From NCBI RefSeq assembly GCF_016775155.1, contig NZ_JAEUGD010000061.1, forward strand, positions 59,076 through 123,075: a stretch of 64,000 bases of DNA, read 5' to 3'. The stretch comes from Fulvivirga marina. Lineage in GTDB: Bacteria; Bacteroidota; Bacteroidia; Cytophagales; Cyclobacteriaceae. Numbering within the stretch: position 1 is the stretch's first letter; each line of letters opens with the position of its first letter. A model generated the notes under the pieces. The model was given only the letters and a program-made list of their open reading frames with translations. It did no database searches and had not been told where the DNA came from. Made by a program: the position numbers and the translations under genes. Of this stretch, positions 44,376-52,789 are shown piece by piece.

Positions 44376-45596
44376 CTAACAGCTTGCCGCTTGAATTCTG
44401 TAAAACCTTCTCTTACCTATCTTAATTTTAAATATTTGGTTATCAGAAGTTGAATCGTCCATCATTGGTATTTTATAATAAGGGTCTACAATTTTATTAT
44501 CGTCAATAGAAACTGCGCCCTGACTTATCAAACGCCTTATTTCGCCAGATGAACTATTCTTCATAATATTGGAATGTATCAATTGATACAACGGGTCGGT
44601 CATATTGGAAACGTTGATCAATGGAGTATCTTCAGGAAATTCGTTTTTAGAAAAAGTGGTGATAAACCATTCTTTCTCCTGATCTGCCTCTTCCTGTGAA
44701 TAATATCGTTTTACAATTTCACAGCCGAGATTAATTTTGGAATCCCGTGGGCTTAGTATTTTACTGTCCATATCAGCCTCTATTTTCTCTACATCTGCCA
44801 AGCTCATATCCGTGTATACTCTCATCCAGTCGGTGATATCTTTATCTGGCAGCGACATTACTTTACCAAACATATCCCTGGCCGAGTCTGTAATAGCTAC
44901 ATAGTTCCCCAGACTTTTGCTTTGTTTATTAATTCCGCATAAGCCATTAGTGATTTTAGTAGTTATTATGACTTGTTCACTTAGATCAAATTTCTTTTGA
45001 TAGAATTTACCCATCATCTCATTAAAGAGTTGGTCGGAGCCTACAATGGTCAGATCAGATTTTATCATCACCGAGTCATATCCTTGTATGATAGGGTATA
45101 ATAATTCATTGATGTAGATATCAGTTTCGCTTTCGATCCGTTTTTTGAACATATCTCTACTAATCAAACGGCTATGTGTAACCATCTGAAACAAGGAAAA
45201 CAATTCTGATATCGACATTTTAGAGTACCATTCAGAGTTTCTTCTGATCTCGAACACTTCCTCCCGGGTATCCAGCACTTTAGATACCTGTCGAATAAAC
45301 TCCTCTGCATTTTTTTCAATGGCCTCCTGGGTCATAATCTTTCTGGTGGATAGTTTACCAGTGGGGTCACCAATAGTTGTGGTAAAATCTCCCAGTAGAA
45401 ATACAACCTTATGTCCATAGTTTTGAAACTCTCTCATCATCCACAGGTTCACGGCATGACCTATGTGTAGAAACGGTGCTGTCAGATCTACTCCATATTT
45501 TATAATCAGCTGCTTCTTCTCCTTAATTTTATTTTCCAGTTCTTCCCTGGAAAAAAAGTCCTCTGTTGTTCTTTCAATTTTCTCAAATAGTTGCAT
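44376..45596 (-). CDS. tyrS: Tyrosyl-tRNA synthetase (bacterial TyrZ-like), cluster-encoded copy
   Basis: This is a class I synthetase that activates tyrosine and loads tRNA-Tyr. It has 406 residues. The H-I-G-H motif is at 44-47, the G-D-F-T-T-T-I-G-D-P-T-G-K segment at 69-81, the Y-P-I-I-Q-G-Y-D-S and G-S-D-Q amino-acid-pocket segments at 167-189, and K-Q-S-K-S at 224-228 as the KMSKS loop. An S4-like RNA-binding domain (about 345-400) is present. All catalytic motifs are intact, so it should be active. It is the last gene of the operon and starts 1 nt after the aldehyde dehydrogenase stop. Its location suggests either a drug-resistant duplicate or a supplier of activated amino acid to the pathway. 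Confidence 0.88.
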   Translation of the reverse strand: MQLFEKIERTTEDFFSREELENKIKEKKQLIIKYGVDLTAPFLHIGHAVNLWMMREFQNYGHKVVFLLGDFTTTIGDPTGKLSTRKIMTQEAIEKNAEEFIRQVSKVLDTREEVFEIRRNSEWYSKMSISELFSLFQMVTHSRLISRDMFKKRIESETDIYINELLYPIIQGYDSVMIKSDLTIVGSDQLFNEMMGKFYQKKFDLSEQVIITTKITNGLCGINKQSKSLGNYVAITDSARDMFGKVMSLPDKDITDWMRVYTDMSLADVEKIEADMDSKILSPRDSKINLGCEIVKRYYSQEEADQEKEWFITTFSKNEFPEDTPLINVSNMTDPLYQLIHSNIMKNSSSGEIRRLISQGAVSIDDNKIVDPYYKIPMMDDSTSDNQIFKIKIGKRRFYRIQAASC

Positions 45597-45597
45597 A

Positions 45598-46788
45598 TCA
45601 ATCTTCTATAGTTATAGTTTTGGTGAATTTTTCAAAATAATCCTGAACTTTGCTGATGCCGCTAAGACGATATCCCCCCCAGGGAAGTATTGATTTTTGT
45701 TCTATCTGAAGTTTATTCCTGGTGATTCTGCTCACATTGTTCCTGGCTTTCAATTCAGTATAAAGACTAGATTCTGATGAAGATGAGTAAAACGAGATTT
45801 GAAGACCATATCTATACAAACTAAGTAACTTCCTCACTTCCCCGATATTATTGTATGGTATACATATAGCCACCATTCCGTTAAGGTCTTCGTTCAACAA
45901 TTTTATTGCCTCCTGAATATTCACGGTAATTACGCCCGAAACAGGTTTTTCCCAATCATCACCTATCAATGCATTCAGCTTAATACCCAGTTGTTCTTCA
46001 TTTGCGGATATCTGCCCATCCTTTTCCTGATACTTTTTGACTAAAATATTAGAGTAGTAAGAAGTAAACGCTTTAATGTATGGCTGAGGAATGAAAACCA
46101 GGTTAGGCGAGGAACATATGCTTCCCTTACAGAAAAGCTTAGAATGAGCAATTTTTGTTGCATAAGTTTTAATGAGGTCATCGTCTCCACTTTCAATTAT
46201 GGAAAGTGTCTGTCCACTACCCTCCAGTATAGGATACACGCCCTGATTTGCGCAGGCATTTAATAAAGATGGAAAGTGATGAGAGCCCCCTTGATAGAGC
46301 AAAAGGTCTATCTGCTGATCTTTGAATACTTTTTCTATGTTAAAGTCATCCTCTTTCTCCAGGAAGACAACCTCTGGCATAACCTTGTTACATATAGACC
46401 TGAATAGCATGAATGTTTGGGGGCAACGCCTGCTGTGTAAAATAAAGGGGCTATTACCCATAGCGATTGCACTAGTTATAACAATAGGCAGCGTGGGAAT
46501 AATAGAATTTACCGGGGGCACAAAAAGGATGTTCCCCCAGCCACACCTTCTGAGTGTAAAGGAACTTTCTATACTATGATAAAGGGCCGCTTCTTGTGCC
46601 CAAAGCTTTTTCCTACCTTCAAGTGAGACAGATAGGTTTTTAAAAAAATGATCCATATCCTCCCATAGTGCTTCCACCTCCTCAGGTGTATAACCTATTT
46701 CTCCTGCATACACTTTTATGAGCAAATCCTTGTGCTGAAGCAGTGCTTTATAGAATGGGGATATATTTTTATTATGTATTAAACTCAT
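45598..46788 (-). CDS. Aldehyde dehydrogenase-superfamily protein
   Basis: This 396-residue protein has the ALDH fold in shortened form (typical ALDHs are about 480). The F-V-P-P-V-N-S segment near 89 corresponds to the N-P-W-N-Y region. L-E-G-S-G-Q near 188 carries the general-base-type Glu (about 189), and K-G-S-I-C-S-S-P-N near 221 the catalytic-type Cys (about 225). The usual cofactor-contacting Lys near 118 appears to be His. It could oxidise an aldehyde or reduce an acyl thioester/adenylate, as short acyl-CoA reductases do. It overlaps the aaRS-like gene by 17 nt. Confidence 0.78.
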   Translation of the reverse strand: MSLIHNKNISPFYKALLQHKDLLIKVYAGEIGYTPEEVEALWEDMDHFFKNLSVSLEGRKKLWAQEAALYHSIESSFTLRRCGWGNILFVPPVNSIIPTLPIVITSAIAMGNSPFILHSRRCPQTFMLFRSICNKVMPEVVFLEKEDDFNIEKVFKDQQIDLLLYQGGSHHFPSLLNACANQGVYPILEGSGQTLSIIESGDDDLIKTYATKIAHSKLFCKGSICSSPNLVFIPQPYIKAFTSYYSNILVKKYQEKDGQISANEEQLGIKLNALIGDDWEKPVSGVITVNIQEAIKLLNEDLNGMVAICIPYNNIGEVRKLLSLYRYGLQISFYSSSSESSLYTELKARNNVSRITRNKLQIEQKSILPWGGYRLSGISKVQDYFEKFTKTITIED

Positions 46789-47776
46789 GATTGAAATGCC
46801 TTAGTTTTTCTATGTTGATCCATCTTTTTGAGATGCTGTCTATACAGTTATCAGCTTCATGTATTCTATATGAAAGTACCAGGTGCAGCAATTTTTTTAA
46901 TTCGTTTGGATGGATATCACCTTGGCCATACCTTATTTCAAGGTCCTCATATTTGTGAATTTCAGGAGGCAGAACCATACGGCAATATTGCCATGGGTAA
47001 ACACTGTTTCTAAAAATGCTTAGAAGCACATTGTCCTTTACTATGCCAGGGGGAGCAAATACTGAACTGATTTTTTCCTTAAGACTATAATTGGATTCGT
47101 GTATGGATATCCTGGTTTTGCTGCTGCTTTTATTTAGATTACCGCCTTTAATATCATTGGGCTGCTTGAGGTATATAATATCTATACAGTCTGCATAAGG
47201 AGCTCTGAATTTAAAGAACACCTTCATAAGGTCCGTACTTTCCAGAAGATTGTATACCTTTTCCTGGTTTCTATACCCCAAAATGACATTAGATTCAGTA
47301 AATAATGCATCCAGGCACTGCATAAAAGGAAACAGGTATAATCCTAACCGGTTAATTGCAGTTACTTCTTTTGGCAAACTTTCCCTAACAGTAGAAATGG
47401 ACTCTGTACCACTAAAAATAACCAGGCACTTCAGGTAATCCTCCATGTTCATCATTTCTGTAGAGGTGGTCAGGCGGAAGTTCTTAAAATTACAGAAAGA
47501 CCTGAAGAAATGCTCAAAATAACTCTTTCTACCTCCTATAGACTCAAGGTCTATATCCTTGGAAAAATGAGTAAGCAGGTCTGCAAGGGTAATATTCACC
47601 GCATACCCTCTTTGGTGTAAGCTTTTAAGGAGGTTGATAACCGGGTCGTAACCAAAATGCATAGGTGTGGTAGGTGTGAGACCCCAGGTAACATTCCTGG
47701 TGTTTTTAAAAGCTTCACTCAAAATGATATCTTCCTGTTCTTCAAAGTGGTTTATAAAATGTTTTCTGATTTTCAT
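46772..47776 (-). CDS. Archaeal-type tyrosyl-tRNA synthetase-like protein with altered motifs
   Basis: The 334-residue protein aligns by eye with archaeal/eukaryotic-type TyrRS over its length. It has G-L-T-P-T-T-P-M-H-F-G-Y at 32-43 for the G-F-E-P-S-G-x-I-H-L-G-H segment, T-L-A-D-L-L near 63, Y-L-F-P-F-M-Q-C-L-D near 147, S-S-S-K at 217-220, F-A-P-P-G-I-V near 240, and D-I-H-P-N-E-L-K near 283. HIGH has become H-F-G-Y and KMSSSK has become N-K-S-S-S-K, and the tyrosine-pocket residues differ. It may therefore activate another substrate or have lost tRNA charging. It is encoded inside the operon between the exporter and the ALDH. Confidence 0.7.
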   Translation of the reverse strand: MKIRKHFINHFEEQEDIILSEAFKNTRNVTWGLTPTTPMHFGYDPVINLLKSLHQRGYAVNITLADLLTHFSKDIDLESIGGRKSYFEHFFRSFCNFKNFRLTTSTEMMNMEDYLKCLVIFSGTESISTVRESLPKEVTAINRLGLYLFPFMQCLDALFTESNVILGYRNQEKVYNLLESTDLMKVFFKFRAPYADCIDIIYLKQPNDIKGGNLNKSSSKTRISIHESNYSLKEKISSVFAPPGIVKDNVLLSIFRNSVYPWQYCRMVLPPEIHKYEDLEIRYGQGDIHPNELKKLLHLVLSYRIHEADNCIDSISKRWINIEKLRHFNHEFNT

Positions 47777-47824
47777 AGTATTTTCTTTATATATGGTATG
47801 CCACCCTGAGCTTAAAAGTCATTT

Positions 47825-49042
47825 TTAAAGCTCTTTTTCAGAAGTTATAAGTTCGCTAATAATATATCTGTAGTTATATTTTAAGAATATGATAAGTGCG
47901 ATCATACAGCAGACAGCGCCAGTAATATTTGGCATATTATAACTGATATTTTCCAGTACACTGGCTATCAATGGTGCTATTATAATTGTGACCGATTTTA
48001 TGGCTTCTTGACGGCCAATTATGGTACCGGCTCCTTCTTTTTCACGTGTAGAATAGTTAATGAAATTGGGGCGCCATATACCATTGGAAACTGGAAGAAT
48101 GACACTGAGAATGATCAAACCAGTGAAGCTATCAGGCAGTAGAAACAGTAACAGCCCTGCACTATAAGTAGCTGTACACACTAATATGATAGTATGTATG
48201 TATTTCTGGTTAGACACTCTTGGAGTTAAAAAAAGCTGGGTGAGTACGAGGTATATACCAATGACCGAGTAAAAAAAGCCCAGCTGCCTGGTAGAAACCC
48301 CTATTTTGTCCAACAGATAGATTGCAGAAGACTGTGTATAAATAGTCATGCCAAGGGAAAAAAAGAAGTAAACAGCCAGGGCACTGATCTGCAGCTTTCT
48401 TAACAAGCCCTGATCCACTACACTGGTACTCTTTTTTGGTATAGGAATGGGTACCCCGGTGGAGATTACAACTAGCGAAACAAAGCACGCAGTTAGAGCA
48501 ATACTGGTAATTATAAAGGGCGTATTAAAGTAAAAGTACGTACTGATTTCCGGGTCTGCTAAAAAAGATCCTGCTGATGGAGCTATAATAAAGCTGACTC
48601 CAAAAAGCGCACCTAACTGACTATTGAACTTAAGCCGCTCAGCTTCACTTTTAGCCAGAAAAAACAGGGTGGAATAAACAATAGGTATATTTCCGGAAAA
48701 GAAACCAATACAAAACCTACTTACAAACAGAAGTAAAAGGTCATCTGTAAGTATCCCATAGCTAAATGCCATATAAGCTCCCGCATTAAAAAGAATGGTT
48801 AGCTTAAGGATTAACTTTCCGGAGTATTTATCTGACAAGGCGCCCAGAATGTATGCACCTATCATATACCCCAGCCCAAACACAGACACCAGATAGAAAT
48901 AGATAGTATTAAGGTCATTAAAAAAGCCTTTACCGGTAAATTCTGTTTTAAGGTATGAAGGCAGTATAGTGATCACCATATTAACCCCCATCATATCTAT
49001 AAATGCACATACAAAAATTAGAAGTATAAAAGCTTTTCTCAT
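47825..49042 (-). CDS. MFS transporter (probable product exporter)
   Basis: This is a 405-residue major-facilitator protein with twelve predicted membrane helices in two halves. The loop 2-3 motif is G-A-L-S-D-K-Y-S-G-K near residue 67-76, like the G-x-L-a-D-r-x-G-r-k signature of drug:H+ antiporters. It overlaps the beta-propeller gene by 4 nt (ATGA). In this setting it most likely exports the cluster product and protects the producer. Confidence 0.88.
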   Translation of the reverse strand: MRKAFILLIFVCAFIDMMGVNMVITILPSYLKTEFTGKGFFNDLNTIYFYLVSVFGLGYMIGAYILGALSDKYSGKLILKLTILFNAGAYMAFSYGILTDDLLLLFVSRFCIGFFSGNIPIVYSTLFFLAKSEAERLKFNSQLGALFGVSFIIAPSAGSFLADPEISTYFYFNTPFIITSIALTACFVSLVVISTGVPIPIPKKSTSVVDQGLLRKLQISALAVYFFFSLGMTIYTQSSAIYLLDKIGVSTRQLGFFYSVIGIYLVLTQLFLTPRVSNQKYIHTIILVCTATYSAGLLLFLLPDSFTGLIILSVILPVSNGIWRPNFINYSTREKEGAGTIIGRQEAIKSVTIIIAPLIASVLENISYNMPNITGAVCCMIALIIFLKYNYRYIISELITSEKEL

Positions 49043-50088
49043 TCTAGAATGATCTTTTCCACTTCATCTCTGGAAAGCTCTATGGCACAGGAAACCCTTC
49101 TTTTATCCGGGTCAAAATTCACTTTATGAGTAAAGTCTCTTTTATTTTTATCGTATAGATGAATTCCCCCTCCATTTGAGTTTAGAATGACGATATTACC
49201 ATCTTTCAGAATAATGGAGTCCTGTATCCAGTCAAAGTCCTGATGACCTATCTTTTCTAACACCTTCAAATTTCGATCAAGAAGATAGGTACAGTTTCCC
49301 TTGGTATCAGATACTATAAACTGATCTCCAAACCTGTGAATACCATGCGGACAGGTGAGTCCTTTCAGAATAGATGTTATCTTTCGGGTATTTTTATTGA
49401 TCAAAATTACCTCTCCCTGATGAAACAGGGTTGCCAGTATTTCATCCGGTGAGTACTCCTCAATGCAATTAACATGAGTAGTATGGGTAAGCGTACTACT
49501 AAAAGTTTCGTCATACTGGTAGAGCCGGTTTTCGTCTATGAAAACTTTTTCCCCAAGTTTATTCGTATTATATCCATACTCGGGAGCTGACCACCTCCAT
49601 TTAATACCTTTTCCGTCCAAACAGATTTCCACCAGCGTGTCTATGTTAGTGCATGTCACATAGAAGGAGTTGCCCACTTGAGATTTTTTCATAGCATGCA
49701 GCCCGTTAAAGAAAGGGTTATTAATACGATATGTCTTCTCACCTCCTGCAAAGGCCTGTATGTAGTACTCACTTGCGATAAACAATTCATTTCCATGTAT
49801 CAGCAAGCCCATAGGGCAGGTGATGTCTATATGCTTCAGATTGTATATATCTCCAGTAGACATGTCCACCTGAATAGCTGAAACTACCCCTCCAAGCTCT
49901 TCAGAGGAAACCTTTCCCGTTTCTGTCCGGCCTCTTCCTACTTTTCCATTAAGAGCCTTCCATTGTTTTTTAATCTTTTTGATACCCTCGGAATTACTGA
50001 ACCCAAAGGCAAGAAGGAGAAATATACTATTTTCAATATCCTGAACAGGGTGGATATTATCTTGAAAATCCCAGTTCGTGCTGATCAT
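49039..50088 (-). CDS. Beta-propeller protein of unknown function
   Basis: This is a 349-residue protein with no signal peptide. Repeated strand patterns such as P-M-G-L-L-I-H-G-N-E-L-F-I-A near 92, P-H-G-I-H-R-F-G-D-Q-F-I-V-S-D-T near 248 and I-Q-D-S-I-I-L-K-D-G-N-I-V-I-L-N near 290 indicate a six-bladed propeller, like SMP-30/NHL-type lactonases or strictosidine-synthase-like proteins. Conserved His in the P-x-G-(I/L)-H blade motifs may line a metal site. It overlaps the nucleotidyltransferase gene by 32 nt and the MFS gene by 4 nt. An enzymatic role in the pathway is possible but unproven. Confidence 0.7.
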   Translation of the reverse strand: MISTNWDFQDNIHPVQDIENSIFLLLAFGFSNSEGIKKIKKQWKALNGKVGRGRTETGKVSSEELGGVVSAIQVDMSTGDIYNLKHIDITCPMGLLIHGNELFIASEYYIQAFAGGEKTYRINNPFFNGLHAMKKSQVGNSFYVTCTNIDTLVEICLDGKGIKWRWSAPEYGYNTNKLGEKVFIDENRLYQYDETFSSTLTHTTHVNCIEEYSPDEILATLFHQGEVILINKNTRKITSILKGLTCPHGIHRFGDQFIVSDTKGNCTYLLDRNLKVLEKIGHQDFDWIQDSIILKDGNIVILNSNGGGIHLYDKNKRDFTHKVNFDPDKRRVSCAIELSRDEVEKIILE

Positions 50089-50884
50089 AAAAGTCTGATA
50101 GTTTAAAGTAAATGCTGCCTATGAGTTTCTTTTTTTCACCTCCGGCATAGTCTTTTTTATTTAGGTTTACTATTGCTTCCATTTCTGGCTTCAGGCAAGG
50201 TAATAGCGTATTAAGGTCATTGTGATATTCTTTCAACCCTTCCATCTTTAATTTATAATTTAGGGCATAGTGTATCTGGGCTATTTCATCTACTATTACC
50301 GCCAAGTCCATAAGGTGTTCGAACTCATTTTTCCAGTTTTTGCGGTGATTCCACCAAGTTAACTTGTTGTTTAACCTGTTAAGAAATTCCTGAGCCACAA
50401 CCCTAAATATCAATCGATTAGCATCCAAAAAAAGACAACAGTAGTTGGCTACAAGGTTATCAGCATCATATAGAATGTGACTGGAGATGAATTTATGCTG
50501 TATCAGAGCCTGGTTTTTCAGGAATAGTTCTATATCCGCATTTTCATAAATTGCGATTAAGTTCTTTATTTCCTCCATGGTAAAAAGCTTCACGCTAACC
50601 TCCCCATCCTCACACCACCACACCTCTGTTTTACCTGTAGTGAAATACTCCGGGTAGTTATCGTTACAGTCCAATACTTCGGATAAGTGCGCTTTAAACT
50701 GCTCTTTTGCTATGCCAGGTTTTAATAAAAAGCATATATCCAAGTCAGATTGAATCTTATTGGTCCCTATTGCTCTGGACCCACACACCCAAAAAGAGTT
50801 AGCCCATGTGGATGTGTGAGTTATCAGATCCTGAAGCAGCCCCATGTACTTTGAAGACTTTAGAGTAGGTTGTTTTACTTCCAT
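50057..50884 (-). CDS. Nucleotidyltransferase-fold protein (aminoglycoside-adenylyltransferase-like)
   Basis: This is a 275-residue protein of the DNA-polymerase-beta-like nucleotidyltransferase superfamily. The signature G-S-R-A-I-G-T is at about 35-41, followed by S-D-L-D-I-C-F at about 46-52 (the metal-binding D-x-D), with a third acidic residue possible near 95. The C-terminal half is helical, as in small-molecule adenylyltransferases. It might transfer AMP to a small molecule, either as a biosynthetic step or for self-protection. It lies 7 nt after the dehydrogenase gene and overlaps the propeller gene. Confidence 0.78.
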   Translation of the reverse strand: MEVKQPTLKSSKYMGLLQDLITHTSTWANSFWVCGSRAIGTNKIQSDLDICFLLKPGIAKEQFKAHLSEVLDCNDNYPEYFTTGKTEVWWCEDGEVSVKLFTMEEIKNLIAIYENADIELFLKNQALIQHKFISSHILYDADNLVANYCCLFLDANRLIFRVVAQEFLNRLNNKLTWWNHRKNWKNEFEHLMDLAVIVDEIAQIHYALNYKLKMEGLKEYHNDLNTLLPCLKPEMEAIVNLNKKDYAGGEKKKLIGSIYFKLSDFYDQHELGFSR

Positions 50885-50891
50885 ACAGCTG

Positions 50892-51821
50892 CTAATTCAG
50901 TGATATTTCAAAGAAGGGTCTTCCACTGTTAAATTCCCGGATATTGTGAAATACCATATCTGTACAGTTATAAAGACTTCTTTCCGTATTAAAAGCTATA
51001 TGAGGAGTTACCGTGAGGTTAGGTAATTGAGAATTATCCACGTCCTCATCGTCAATTAATACCCTTACATCTTTCCTCGCTTTCAGAACTTCCGCAAGTT
51101 CTTCCATCACAAATATTTCCTTTCTAGCAATCGAAAGAATAACAGCCTCTTGCTTGGTGACAGACAGTAACTCTCTGTTTATCATATTCCGAGTCTGATC
51201 GTTCAACTCTACTGTCAAACATATAAAGTCAGAGTTCTCGAATATCTCTTTCAGGGATTTGAAGTTCACTGGAATCTCCATACTTTTAGTAAGTCTGTTC
51301 CTCGTATAGGCAGAAACATTTACCCCCAAATGGTAAAGCTTTTTAGCCAGTGATACGCCTATACTTCCCAACCCCACTATGCCAATGTTACAGTCACGCA
51401 GATCCTTGGAAAGATAAAGTTCGTAAGGCGATTGCTTTGTGCTGACGTTACTACCCATAAGCTTACGGTTATAAGCGAGCAGGGCCGACAATACAAACTG
51501 GGATACGCCTTCGGTAGAATATTTAGGAATATAGGCCACCTTTATACTATTCTTCCTTAATGACCTTAATAGTTCCTGATCCTTTAATATCCTGTCATAC
51601 CCTGAATACATATATACAAAAAGTCTCAAGTCGGGCATATTATCTATAACCCTGGCGGTAGGTTCTCCCCATGATATGAGTATCTCTGCCTTATCACAGT
51701 ATTTTATAAAGTTTTCTTCGTCGGGAAATGCATCAATATGTTCAAACCTGCCAAAGTCATTCAATTCTGAAGCTACTGTGGGAGAATATTTAATATGATT
51801 TCCTATGCTAAATATTTTCAT
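50892..51821 (-). CDS. D-isomer-specific 2-hydroxyacid dehydrogenase
   Basis: This 309-residue NAD(P)-dependent oxidoreductase interconverts 2-oxo and D-2-hydroxy acids. The Rossmann motif G-I-V-G-L-G-S-I-G is at about 145-153. The catalytic Arg is in I-L-S-I-A-R-K-E near 227, the Glu-containing D-D-E-D-V near 255, and the catalytic His in T-P-H-I-A-F near 271. The N-terminal catalytic domain is normal. The start overlaps the aldolase gene by 14 nt. It is likely to reduce the 2-oxo acid formed by one of the two aldolases of the cluster. Confidence 0.9.
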   Translation of the reverse strand: MKIFSIGNHIKYSPTVASELNDFGRFEHIDAFPDEENFIKYCDKAEILISWGEPTARVIDNMPDLRLFVYMYSGYDRILKDQELLRSLRKNSIKVAYIPKYSTEGVSQFVLSALLAYNRKLMGSNVSTKQSPYELYLSKDLRDCNIGIVGLGSIGVSLAKKLYHLGVNVSAYTRNRLTKSMEIPVNFKSLKEIFENSDFICLTVELNDQTRNMINRELLSVTKQEAVILSIARKEIFVMEELAEVLKARKDVRVLIDDEDVDNSQLPNLTVTPHIAFNTERSLYNCTDMVFHNIREFNSGRPFFEISLN

Positions 51822-52782
51822 GGCAAAGCTTTATTTCTTCTTCTGGTATAAATGGAGTATCCAGTTTGTCCAACTTGCTTAATATCTCCACATAGGCTCT
51901 ATTATCAGATTTGTCCAACTTATCACCTATATAGTCCATTACCCCATAATAGCCCAAGGTAGCATGCTCTAGAATTTCAGTATCCTTATTAAATAGGTTT
52001 GCCACCTTTTTGGAGGCTTCATAAAGCTTGACAAAATCGGCTTCTCTCATGCCATATCTTTCCAGCAATGCAATTAACACCTCCAGATTTGCATTTCCTG
52101 CTCCTCTTCCCATTCCCATAAATGTAGCATCCAGGTAAGTGCAGCCTTCCCTGGCACCATATACTGAGTTATAAGTAGCAAGCCGCAGGTTATCGTGACC
52201 ATGGTAGCCTATCTCACTATCAGAATGCTCCGATAGTATTTCTATCTTTTTACCAATCTCCTTATCAGTTAAAGCTCCGCTACTATCCACAATGTATATG
52301 ACATCCGGTGATAGTTCAGCAACAGTATTGCATACCTCGATTAGTTCTTTATCTTTTATTCGATAAGTATCCAATACATTAAGACAAGTAAACAGCCCCT
52401 GCTTTTTTGCCTCCTCAAGCAGAGGTAGTGCCTCTCGAAAGGGAAAAGGTGTATTTTCAAAGCCTACAAAGCCAACCCTGAACACATCCAGTCCGCTTTT
52501 AATTATTGATTGCAGATGCGTTTTTTTACAAAGACCTGCCAATCCGAATATGCTGATGCTGGTAGACTCATCATGTTGTTTTGCTTCATATACATACTCC
52601 TCATGGCTGTGCAAAGGAAGTTCATTTCCCGGCCCTAAACCATGCCCAATTTCTATGATATCGGTGCCTATACGCTTTGATATATCTATAAAAGATTTAA
52701 CTTCCTCAATGCTAAACTTAAACCCATTGAGGTATCCGGCTTCCCTTATAGTAGGATCAAGTATTTTTATTTTCTTTTCCAT
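51808..52782 (-). CDS. DRE-TIM-type aldolase/lyase (HMGL-like)
   Basis: This is a TIM-barrel metal-dependent enzyme of the HMG-CoA lyase / isopropylmalate synthase / 4-hydroxy-2-oxovalerate aldolase superfamily. From the ATG at 52782 it has 324 residues. The first strand is L-D-P-T-I-R-E-A-G-Y near 8-17 (equivalent of D-T-x-R-D-G), and metal ligands lie in G-Y-H-G-H-D-N near 187. The short length resembles 4-hydroxy-2-oxovalerate aldolases. The frame extends 13 codons upstream into the SDR gene; I prefer the later ATG. It probably makes or breaks a C-C bond in a 2-oxo acid precursor. Confidence 0.85.
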   Translation of the reverse strand: MEKKIKILDPTIREAGYLNGFKFSIEEVKSFIDISKRIGTDIIEIGHGLGPGNELPLHSHEEYVYEAKQHDESTSISIFGLAGLCKKTHLQSIIKSGLDVFRVGFVGFENTPFPFREALPLLEEAKKQGLFTCLNVLDTYRIKDKELIEVCNTVAELSPDVIYIVDSSGALTDKEIGKKIEILSEHSDSEIGYHGHDNLRLATYNSVYGAREGCTYLDATFMGMGRGAGNANLEVLIALLERYGMREADFVKLYEASKKVANLFNKDTEILEHATLGYYGVMDYIGDKLDKSDNRAYVEILSKLDKLDTPFIPEEEIKLCHENI

Positions 52783-52789
52783 ATTTACG

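Noticed and set aside
44376..45596. Treating the TyrRS as an ordinary housekeeping gene unconnected with its neighbours
   Set aside because: It starts 1 nt after the preceding gene's stop within a tightly overlapping operon, so co-expression with the cluster is the simpler reading, although whether another tyrS exists cannot be seen here.
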